Assembly: GCA_902771155.1 (NCBI GenBank)
Contig: CACXVS010000056.1
Coordinates: 1 to 8,632, forward strand
Direction: 5' to 3'
DNA from: an uncultured Prevotellaceae bacterium
Lineage (GTDB): Bacteria > Bacteroidota > Bacteroidia > Bacteroidales > Bacteroidaceae
DNA length: 8,632 nt
Shown piece after piece: positions 1 through 6,821 of this stretch (position 1 is its first letter; each line of letters starts with the position of its first letter). The notes under the pieces are model-generated. The model was not told the DNA's origin. It was given only the letters and a program-made list of their open reading frames with translations, and ran no database searches. A program made the translations under genes and the position numbers.

Positions 1-135
1 GAGGTTCGTTACCTCTCTGTCAAGAAGGCTTATCCCAACGAGGCTGAGGAACTCTTCGCCGAGGCTCAGAAGATGGCCCAGATCCGCTACAAGTCTTACA
101 TCCGTAAGGCTGCCGAGGATTGGAGCAACGAGTAA
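1..135 (+). CDS. nifJ: Pyruvate:ferredoxin (flavodoxin) oxidoreductase, C-terminal end (partial)
   Basis: Frame 1 is open from the window edge to a TAA at 133-135 and gives the last 44 residues of a protein, beginning EVRYLSVKKAYPNEAEELF and ending in DWSNE. The pattern of a short 'RYLSL'-like strand, 'P..AEELF..A...A..RY..Y.R.A' and a charged tail is what I remember from the extreme C-terminus of the large single-chain pyruvate:ferredoxin oxidoreductases of anaerobes. These enzymes oxidise pyruvate to acetyl-CoA and CO2 and pass electrons to ferredoxin. No catalytic motif, iron-sulfur cluster or thiamine-binding site lies in the visible part, so the call rests only on tail resemblance. The gene is followed by a strong terminator, so it ends its transcription unit here. 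Confidence 0.68.
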   Translation, partial: EVRYLSVKKAYPNEAEELFAEAQKMAQIRYKSYIRKAAEDWSNE

Positions 136-154
136 TTCCCTACTCTATTCTATA

Positions 155-198
155 GAAAAGAGAGCATCCTTTATCGGGTGCTCCCTTTTCCTTTTTTT
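155..198 (+). terminator. Rho-independent terminator after the nifJ-like gene
   Basis: A hairpin pairs GAGCATCC (162-169) with GGGTGCTC (176-183) around a 6-nt loop, with one G-T pair. After a single A-C mismatch the stem continues: GAAAAG (155-160) pairs with CTTTTC (185-190). A run of seven T (192-198) follows. This is a textbook intrinsic terminator 20 bp after the upstream stop codon. Its T run ends only 16 nt before the xylanase start codon. Confidence 0.9.
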
Positions 199-214
199 AA
201 ATTACTATACGTTT

Positions 215-2068
215 ATGAAGAAATTATACTTATTAATGCTTGCTGCTGGTCTTTCTACCCTGGCCATGGCACAGGAGAAATACGAGTTGGGCAAGCCCAA
301 TGACGATAACTACCGATACCTTGATGAATACCAGGCACTCAAGGCATATATCAACTACGACAAATACCCGAACTTCAAACTCGGTGCCGGCACTACCGTC
401 GATGACTACCTCAAGAAATCCACGGCCTATAAGATGACCAACGCCAACTTCACCGAGACGGTTGCAGGCAATGCCATGAAAATGGCCAGTTGCGTGGATG
501 CTAATGGTAACATGAACTTCGATAAAGTGAAGAAATACGTGAATGCCGCCACTGAGGCTGGTCTGAATGTCTATGGCCACACCCTCGCCTGGCACTCACA
601 GCAGCCAATCGGTTGGCTGAAGAAACTCCTCGCTGACAAACCTGACCCTTCTGCCGGAGAGGTATGGACTGTGGTTGCCAGCAAGGATTTCCGCAAAGAC
701 AAGAGCGTGGGCTGGCATTCTGATGAAACAGAATTCGGCTATTCATTTAATTATGATGCCAACGACGGTCTCAACGTCCATTGCACCAAGATAAACACTA
801 ACTCCTGGGACGTGCAGTTCCTGGCGATGACAGACATTCCTACCACAGTAGGCAAAACCTACAAGATGACGATGACAGTCAAAGGATCAGAGGCAGGCAA
901 ACTCCACAGCAAACTTGGCGACTGGGGTAATGGAGAATACCCTGATATACCATTCACAACTGAATGGCAGGAGGTGGAAATCAGTTATACGGCAGCTGTT
1001 GAGAGTAGTTTCTTCATGCTCCAGTGTGGTGACTTCGTAGGCGACATCTATATCAGGGAAATCAAGTTCGAGGGCTATACCTCCGACAAGACCATCCCCC
1101 TGACTGCTGAAGAGAAGCACGACACCCTTGTCTATGCGATGGATAAGTGGATCAAGGGCATGATGGAAGCCTGCGACGGAAAAGTGAAGGCTTGGGACCT
1201 TGTGAACGAGGCCCTCTATGGCGACGGGGACGATGGTGAGGGCAACTACGTCTTGCAGAGTTCTAAGCAAAAGAATAGTGGTTCATGGGATGTCGGTGGC
1301 AGCGCCTTCTACTGGCAAGACTATCTGGGCGACTTGGAATATGTGCGCCAGGCCTGTCGCTTGGCTCGCAAGTATGGACCTGAAGACATCAAACTGTTCA
1401 TCAACGACTACAACCTCGAGTCAGACTGGGACAACAACAAGAAGGTAAAGAGCCTTGTCAACTGGATTAAGAAATGGGAGTCTGACGGTGTAACCTATAT
1501 CGACGGCATCGGCACCCAGATGCACATCAGTTGTTACGAAGATGCCGGGCTGCAGAGGAGCAACGAAGACCATATCGTCAATATGTTTAAGATCATTGCC
1601 GAGAGCGGAAAACTCTGTCGCATTTCCGAGATGGATATGGGCTATGTACGTGGTTCTAACAAATGGGCAGGATCCATCAAGACCAGCGAGGTAACCGAAG
1701 CCGAACACCAGAAGATGGCTGAGTTCTACGAGTTCATCTTCAGGAAGTTCTTCGAGATTATCCCCCCCGAGCAGCAGTGGGGCATCTGCCAGTGGTGTAC
1801 CAACGATGCGCCTTCAAGTAGTGGTTGGCGCGGTGGTGAGCCCGTAGGCATCTGGGATCAGCAGTTCTATCGCAAGCATGTCTATGCCGGTTTCGTACGT
1901 GGACTGAATGGTGGTGAACCAAGCGCCGTCAACGGCATTCTGGCAGATAAGAAACTCGACACCTCGAAGGGCATCTACAACCTTTACGGCATGCGTCTCT
2001 CAGCCACATCGCTCGATGATCTCCCCAGCGGCCTATACATTGTCAACGGGAAGAAGGTCCTCAAATAA
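215..2068 (+). CDS. Secreted GH10 endo-1,4-beta-xylanase with an internal CBM4/9-like insert
   Basis: A 617-residue enzyme expected to cut internal beta-1,4 bonds of xylan with retention of configuration. Residues 1-19 are a signal peptide (KK, hydrophobic core, AMA before Q20), with no lipobox Cys. The GH10 barrel starts near residue 40 and carries GHTLAWHSQQP (121-131). It is interrupted at about 148-290 by a beta-rich segment resembling a CBM4/9 carbohydrate-binding module. It then resumes with AWDLVNEAL (326-334, acid/base Glu332), LFINDYN (394-400), GIGTQMH (431-437) and RISEMDM (469-475, nucleophile Glu472), then WGICQWCTND (522-531). Both catalytic glutamates are present, so the enzyme should be active. 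The C-terminal ~45 residues (GIYNLYGMRL, then DLPSGLYIVNGKKVLK) look like the type IX-like sorting tails common on Prevotella secreted proteins. The ATG at 215 is chosen because it gives the signal peptide; no Shine-Dalgarno is seen. No SusC/SusD genes are adjacent. Confidence 0.95.
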   Translation: MKKLYLLMLAAGLSTLAMAQEKYELGKPNDDNYRYLDEYQALKAYINYDKYPNFKLGAGTTVDDYLKKSTAYKMTNANFTETVAGNAMKMASCVDANGNMNFDKVKKYVNAATEAGLNVYGHTLAWHSQQPIGWLKKLLADKPDPSAGEVWTVVASKDFRKDKSVGWHSDETEFGYSFNYDANDGLNVHCTKINTNSWDVQFLAMTDIPTTVGKTYKMTMTVKGSEAGKLHSKLGDWGNGEYPDIPFTTEWQEVEISYTAAVESSFFMLQCGDFVGDIYIREIKFEGYTSDKTIPLTAEEKHDTLVYAMDKWIKGMMEACDGKVKAWDLVNEALYGDGDDGEGNYVLQSSKQKNSGSWDVGGSAFYWQDYLGDLEYVRQACRLARKYGPEDIKLFINDYNLESDWDNNKKVKSLVNWIKKWESDGVTYIDGIGTQMHISCYEDAGLQRSNEDHIVNMFKIIAESGKLCRISEMDMGYVRGSNKWAGSIKTSEVTEAEHQKMAEFYEFIFRKFFEIIPPEQQWGICQWCTNDAPSSSGWRGGEPVGIWDQQFYRKHVYAGFVRGLNGGEPSAVNGILADKKLDTSKGIYNLYGMRLSATSLDDLPSGLYIVNGKKVLK

Positions 2069-2074
2069 GCAGTT

Positions 2075-2106
2075 AATTAAGAGCATCCAAAAGGGTGCTC
2101 TTAATT
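2075..2106. terminator. Bidirectional terminator between convergent genes
   Basis: A perfect 14-bp inverted repeat (2075-2088 with 2093-2106, one G-T pair) surrounds an AAAA loop. The core is again GAGCATCC/GGGTGCTC, flanked by A/T-rich arms that can supply U-rich 3' ends in both directions. It lies between the xylanase stop (2066-2068) and the stop of the minus-strand gene (2106-2108), whose last base touches the stem. Shared termination of both genes is inferred from the layout. Confidence 0.85.
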
Positions 2107-3389
2107 TATAATAGTAATCTTGCAATCCCAACAACCTCGAAGAACATGGCGATGCCCAGATGGATGATGATACCACCCCAAAGATGACGTGTACGCCAGG
2201 CAAGGATACCAAGGATATAGCCACCGATGACCGACGATACCAGTTCAAGGTCGGGCTTGCCCAGATGGATACACATATATGTCAAGGCCATCGGTACCAC
2301 AGCCCTGCATCCTAACCATCGTGCCAGTCCGATTACCAATGCCCCACGGAACATACCTTCCACACCAATGAAGTCGTTGGCATAAAACATCTCGAAGAGT
2401 CCTATCAACTGCCAGCGCTCCCACCCCATGGCACCATCAAAGATGGCGATGTTCATCTTCGGATAGTAGTCGAGGAACTGGGGCGTGAACGACACCATAA
2501 GGAATATTGGCATCAACAGCAGATAAACAAGTCCGTACACACGAAGATATTTCCCTGAACGCTTCAGTCCAAAAAGACCGAAATGCCCCTCTGTCAGTTT
2601 ACGGAACACACACAGCATCGTGACGATAAACACCGAGCGGAACATGAACGAGCCAACCAACTGCAGGTAGTATTTGTCTTTGAATGTCGTGCCGTGAGTA
2701 TCGGCCCACTCCATATAACCGTAAAAGCCCTGCCCTGCTCCGTCGATAGTCAGCAGCACCACAGGGAACAGCCACACCTGCCAGCGCCGCAACCGCCACA
2801 GTTCCTTGTGCATGGACAACGTCGTTATCAGTACCAGGAAATAAATGGTGATATACACCATCGGTATGCGCAGCATCGAGGTGCCGTTGTCGTAGGCTGG
2901 AGCTATGAGAAGGTCATAGATATGAAACCTTACCTGACCAATGACGATCAGTGTGGCTAGTCCTATGGCAAACAGATATTTCTTCCACAGGAAATCCTTC
3001 CTGACAAATCCGGCAAGGTCACCCAGAAATGATCCTATCTCGTGGAGCAGTGAACCCTTCTCGACATACAGGTACCACCAGTTAAAGTGCTTGCGGTGAT
3101 GACGATATTCCAGGTCGTACTCCATCTGATAAGCCTCGCGCTCAAAGTACAGTTCCCGATAGGCCTTCATCCAGTTTCGGCATTTCAGGTATCGCCACAG
3201 CCACTCTATAGAGTACCACAGCATAAATCCCACGAAGAACATCTCGCGTTGCTGCAAGGTATGAATGTATTCGTGGTTCTTGTCGACCTCACTCAGTCTT
3301 CCCTTGTCGCTCCTGCAGAATATCAGCCCAAAGATATTTGTGGCCAGAAAACTGCCAAATGGGAAATACTTGTTATAGATGACCTTCAT
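2106..3389 (-). CDS. Membrane protein: HExxH domain fused to a CPBP/Rce1-like intramembrane protease domain
   Basis: About 427 residues from the ATG at 3389, or 430 from an in-frame TTG at 3398 (numbering here uses the longer form). I prefer the ATG because MKVIYNKYFPF matches the usual beginning of this family. Residues 1-110 form a soluble domain with NHEYIH (41-46), a zinc-binding HExxH motif, and a later FEREAY (85-90) that could supply a further ligand. In Bacteroidetes I know this domain mainly as a small stand-alone protein. Residues ~140-430 hold about eight membrane segments. The end resembles CPBP (Abi/Rce1) proteases: VEGMFR (346-351) for EExxxR, YMCIH (374-378) for FxxxH, and His413 (HLGIA) for the third motif. 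The first Glu of motif 1 is Val and the last Asn/Asp is Ala, so activity is uncertain. It ends the minus-strand string, 56 bp after the C69 dipeptidase. The substrate is unknown. Confidence 0.78.
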   Translation of the reverse strand: MKVIYNKYFPFGSFLATNIFGLIFCRSDKGRLSEVDKNHEYIHTLQQREMFFVGFMLWYSIEWLWRYLKCRNWMKAYRELYFEREAYQMEYDLEYRHHRKHFNWWYLYVEKGSLLHEIGSFLGDLAGFVRKDFLWKKYLFAIGLATLIVIGQVRFHIYDLLIAPAYDNGTSMLRIPMVYITIYFLVLITTLSMHKELWRLRRWQVWLFPVVLLTIDGAGQGFYGYMEWADTHGTTFKDKYYLQLVGSFMFRSVFIVTMLCVFRKLTEGHFGLFGLKRSGKYLRVYGLVYLLLMPIFLMVSFTPQFLDYYPKMNIAIFDGAMGWERWQLIGLFEMFYANDFIGVEGMFRGALVIGLARWLGCRAVVPMALTYMCIHLGKPDLELVSSVIGGYILGILAWRTRHLWGGIIIHLGIAMFFEVVGIARLLL

Positions 3390-3445
3390 TACCTGCAATG
3401 GATGCGTGCCTCTGGGGCACAGATAGAGATTGTCTTGTCAGTTAT

Positions 3446-5167
3446 CTATTTGCCGGGAACAAGATACTTAGTACCAGTGAGATCAATGAGTTGACGGGCA
3501 TAGCCCTCTGGATAGCCAGGACGCTGCACGCGCTTGCCGATACCATTCTCTGTACGTTGGAACGTGCCGTTATCGTCAGTAGGCTTCACCACGATGTCGT
3601 TATACTTCACGATGAGATAGAAGGCAAGTTTCTGCCAGCGCTCTATCATCTCATCGCCCTTGCCACAACTGTAGTCGGTGAGGAATTTCACACGTTCTTC
3701 TGGGCTAGCCAAGGCGAGGGCCTTTTTCTCGATATCGGGCTGAAGTTGATCATAAGAGGCGTCGAGTGAGTCGCGCACAGCCTTCAGACTGGGGAACATC
3801 ATCGAATAACGGGGATAGACCATATTCGAGACCCAGTTGCACACCCAGAAGGCATTGTCGATAGAGAACGTGACATCGTCGGCACCCTCACCCGAGAAGC
3901 ACTTGGGGAGGCGCGTGATACACGAGTACATCGGGGTGTAGGCCACCATGTTGCCGTCGTCGTTGCCAAACCAGAAGCAGGCACCTACCTCACGGGGCAT
4001 CGAACTGCGCATCTGCGAGATAAACGAGAAGGCAGTCTGGAAGGTAGAGATGGGGCGCTCGTTGAAGTACTCCTTGCCATCGATCTTATATGAGAGGGGA
4101 GAGAGACGGTAGGGCATCTCAAACATACCGCCACCAATGTCGCCTTTGCTGTCGAGGGCAAAGGGTGTGCCCTCATAATGGTCGCGCATGGCGTCGCGAA
4201 GATCCTGAAGAGTGAGCAGCTTGTTAGGAATGATCCAGAGGGGCATCGCCTTAGCATCAGGCTCGATGCCTGCTGCATATGCCACATACTCTGAGAAGTC
4301 GTCTACAAAGCGGTTGAAGAAACTCCACACACGGGCCTCACAATAGCGGCGACCTGAGAAGTCGGGCGCTGCATAGGCAGCATTGAAACTGAAATCGGCA
4401 TCCTTACCTGTGTACCACCCCATCGTACGGGCATAGTTCACGACATTATCGGAGCATACCACGAGATTCGGCACGGGTTTCTTGCCATCGACTGCATACT
4501 TCTTACCAAACAGGTCTTTCATCTTGACCTGCTGATAACGGCCATCAAGGAACTTCGTGATGCGGCTCTGATTGGCGTGGGCTGCAATGGCATTGTCGGG
4601 GATGCGGACGGCCACCCAGACGGTACGCTCCTTCGACTTCGTACGGTCAGGACCGCACCCCATCATCTCGAGCATCCATGCTTCGTCCTTATCTGCCACC
4701 GAGAAGGTCTCACCCTCAGAATAATAGCCATACTGCTCTACGAGCGAGGTCATCACCTGCAGGGCCTCGCGGGCCGTCTTTGAGCGTTGGAGGGCGATGT
4801 AGATGAGTGAGCCGTAGTCAATGATACCCGTAGAGTCGGCCATCTCTTCACGACCTCCGAAGGTGGTCTCACCGATGGTGACCTGCCACTCGTTGGAGTT
4901 ACCCACGACGTTGTAGGTCTCGAGGGCCTCGGGAATCTCACCCAGAAACTTGTTGGTATCCCACTCACGCACCTGACGCATGTCGCCTGCCTGATGGTGG
5001 GCAGCGGGATAGTGGTAGAGGGGCATGAAGGCGCCGAAGGAGTCGGCGTTGTAAGTGACAAAAACGCTGCCGTCGGCACTTGCTTTCTTGCCGACGATGA
5101 AGTTGGTACATGCCATCGCATAAGTGGCAGCGATGAGCACGACGGAAAGAATCAGATTTCTTTTCAT
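3446..5167 (-). CDS. Secreted C69-family dipeptidase
   Basis: A 573-residue protein of peptidase family C69 (PepD-like, Ntn-hydrolase fold), expected to split dipeptides outside the cytoplasm. An N-terminal hydrophobic leader (1-19, ending AMA) is followed by C20-TNFIVGKKASADGS, the family start, where Cys is the N-terminal nucleophile after processing. Other family-like parts are DKDEAWMLEMMG (159-170), AAHANQSRIT (195-204) and the C-terminal TFSIDNAFWVCNWVSNMVYPR stretch (433-453). Length is in the normal range for secreted Bacteroidales members. The ATG at 5167 is preceded by AAAGGT with almost no spacer. The gene lies only 7 bp after the stop of the M23 peptidase gene, so the two are very probably co-transcribed. 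The AMAC junction also resembles a lipobox; lipidation would block an N-terminal Cys nucleophile, so ordinary signal-peptidase cleavage is more likely. Confidence 0.92.
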   Translation of the reverse strand: MKRNLILSVVLIAATYAMACTNFIVGKKASADGSVFVTYNADSFGAFMPLYHYPAAHHQAGDMRQVREWDTNKFLGEIPEALETYNVVGNSNEWQVTIGETTFGGREEMADSTGIIDYGSLIYIALQRSKTAREALQVMTSLVEQYGYYSEGETFSVADKDEAWMLEMMGCGPDRTKSKERTVWVAVRIPDNAIAAHANQSRITKFLDGRYQQVKMKDLFGKKYAVDGKKPVPNLVVCSDNVVNYARTMGWYTGKDADFSFNAAYAAPDFSGRRYCEARVWSFFNRFVDDFSEYVAYAAGIEPDAKAMPLWIIPNKLLTLQDLRDAMRDHYEGTPFALDSKGDIGGGMFEMPYRLSPLSYKIDGKEYFNERPISTFQTAFSFISQMRSSMPREVGACFWFGNDDGNMVAYTPMYSCITRLPKCFSGEGADDVTFSIDNAFWVCNWVSNMVYPRYSMMFPSLKAVRDSLDASYDQLQPDIEKKALALASPEERVKFLTDYSCGKGDEMIERWQKLAFYLIVKYNDIVVKPTDDNGTFQRTENGIGKRVQRPGYPEGYARQLIDLTGTKYLVPGK

Positions 5168-5174
5168 ACCTTTA

Positions 5175-6821
5175 TTAATATATTATTGATGTTTCAAAGA
5201 CACGCGTGTTCTGGCGATTGTCAGTGGCCGTAAAACGCAGTTGATGGGTACGGTTAGTCTTGACGATGGGCGTCTCGGCGAGTTCGCAGATAACCAGCGG
5301 CTGCTTGTCGGCAGCATCGAAGACCACAAACTGGCCATCGATGGTGGCCGTATAGGATGCGACACCACTCTGAGCGTCAGAGAGTCGCAGCACGACGCGC
5401 TCGCCCAACGTGACGGGACTCACCTCAGGCGGATCGGTGTCGTACTCTAGGGAACAGACAGCTCCCAACTCACGTATTCGTCCGCTCACCCACCCGTTGT
5501 TATAGTCGCCACCAGCATAACGCCCATCGACGGCTACATAAAACTTTGAGGCATCGTACTCCTGGCGCACCACCTCGTCACTGCCCACGCGATCGGTATA
5601 GGCATAGAGGCAGACTTCGCCATCGGTGACGAGAGGATACGACGAAGGATAAAAACTATAACCATGGGAGAAACCGCCGGAACGCTCGAAGACCACTGGC
5701 TGGAGACGCATATCGGTAGTCAGCAGTCCGTAAGGCACAGTAAGTTGTACACCAGGGGCCGAGAACGTATTTGTCTGGTTCCAGCGAAACAAGCGACCTT
5801 CGGGTGCCTCTGTGCTGGAGGGAAGAGTACTCTTCTCACCCCTCACGGTGAAGGCGTAACGGCTCTCGTTGCCCTTGAAGTCGCGCAGAACGTACTCCAG
5901 TTGATAGTCGCGCTCCTCGCAGAAGTCGATGATGCCGCGCTGCTCAGCACGCAGGATAGAGAGTGTGTTGCCGGGCTCAACGAACGATTTCATATACCAC
6001 ACCTTGTGGCGCAGCCAATAGTCGTAGTCTCCCCAAGCATTCACCAGACGGTTGCTCTCAACGGGGATGTCATTGACCACAGCATGGAACACCTCGTGGC
6101 CATCGACCTGCAAGATGGTCTCGCGGATACCAAAATGATTGCTCGAGGCCTGCATATAGTCGTCGGCACGAAGGGCAAAGCCCACCTTGCCCCAGGCCGT
6201 GAACTTCTGATTGAGGTGCGACCCGCTGATGCCAAAGACCTGTCGGCCTGTGTCCTTGTTGAAGACACCCTCACCCTCTTGCGGACAAGCCATCAGACTA
6301 TGAGCCCGGGGAGGAACAGTGTCGTTGACAAAGTCGCCAATAAAGTCTAAGGGGTCGAGCATATTCCACGTCTCGGTATCGTGGATCTCCAGATGCAGAT
6401 GCGGACCCGTGCTGTGACCCGTGTTGCCGCTCAGGGCTATGAGTTGCCCCTGTGCCACAGGACAGTCCAAGGGCGAGAGACGGGCATCGCCATCGCACGA
6501 CTCGTGGGCATACTGCCAACGGCGCATCGCTGCCTTGATACGTGGCGAAAAACTCTTCAGATGACAATATACACTGGTGTAGCCCTCGGGATGAGTGACA
6601 TAGACCGCATTACCAAAGCCGTTCTTGCCCATCGTCACCCTACTGACGTAACCGTCGCCAATGGAATAGATGGCCTTGCCTTCCACCCCATCGGTCTTCA
6701 CGTCGATACCGCCATGGAAGTGGTGGGGACGGGGCTCGCCAAAATTACCCGCCAATGACATGTCATAACTCACTGGCGGGTGATAGATACTCAGGACGAT
6801 ACTCAGCAGAACTACTAACAT
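5175..6821 (-). CDS. Secreted M23-family (LytM-type) metallopeptidase
   Basis: A 548-residue protein with a zinc peptidase domain near its N-terminus. Residues 1-13 are a short hydrophobic leader without basic residues, either a weak signal peptide or an anchor. The M23 motifs are complete: HFHGGID (34-40, ligands His36 and Asp40), YCHL (85-88, the conserved catalytic-type His), and GPHLHLEI (139-146, the HxH pair 141/143). Enzymes of this type cut peptide cross-links of peptidoglycan. Residues ~165-548 are beta-rich, with Ig-like repeats such as FTVRG and LRFTATDN; I do not recognise a named family, and binding or positioning roles are only possible. The start ATG overlaps the last 7 bases of nadC and a stop lies two codons upstream in frame, so this start is firm and translation is probably coupled. 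The gene ends in tandem stops (TAATAA). Confidence 0.92.
   Translation of the reverse strand: MLVVLLSIVLSIYHPPVSYDMSLAGNFGEPRPHHFHGGIDVKTDGVEGKAIYSIGDGYVSRVTMGKNGFGNAVYVTHPEGYTSVYCHLKSFSPRIKAAMRRWQYAHESCDGDARLSPLDCPVAQGQLIALSGNTGHSTGPHLHLEIHDTETWNMLDPLDFIGDFVNDTVPPRAHSLMACPQEGEGVFNKDTGRQVFGISGSHLNQKFTAWGKVGFALRADDYMQASSNHFGIRETILQVDGHEVFHAVVNDIPVESNRLVNAWGDYDYWLRHKVWYMKSFVEPGNTLSILRAEQRGIIDFCEERDYQLEYVLRDFKGNESRYAFTVRGEKSTLPSSTEAPEGRLFRWNQTNTFSAPGVQLTVPYGLLTTDMRLQPVVFERSGGFSHGYSFYPSSYPLVTDGEVCLYAYTDRVGSDEVVRQEYDASKFYVAVDGRYAGGDYNNGWVSGRIRELGAVCSLEYDTDPPEVSPVTLGERVVLRLSDAQSGVASYTATIDGQFVVFDAADKQPLVICELAETPIVKTNRTHQLRFTATDNRQNTRVFETSIIY

Noticed and set aside
208..215. TACGTTTA just before the xylanase ATG as a possible -7 box
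   Set aside because: It overlaps the start codon, has one mismatch to TAnnTTTG, and would place transcription inside the coding sequence.
1762..1768. Run of seven C in the xylanase gene as a possible slippage or phase-variation site
   Set aside because: The frame is intact across it (EIIPPEQ), the run is short, and it lies deep in the catalytic domain; there is no sign of switching.
3406..3420. Small inverted repeat GTGCC-5-GGCAC between the C69 and HExxH-CPBP genes
   Set aside because: The stem is only five pairs and has no T run on either strand, so it is not supported as a terminator or switch.
5664..6350. A 228-codon plus-strand open frame inside the M23 gene
   Set aside because: The opposite strand encodes a convincing M23 protein; the plus-strand product resembles no family and has no start context.
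6740..6747. TAATTTTG on the minus strand, a match to the Bacteroidetes -7 box TAnnTTTG
   Set aside because: It lies inside the M23 coding region and no TTTG -33 element is found at the right distance; a single 8-base hit is expected by chance.
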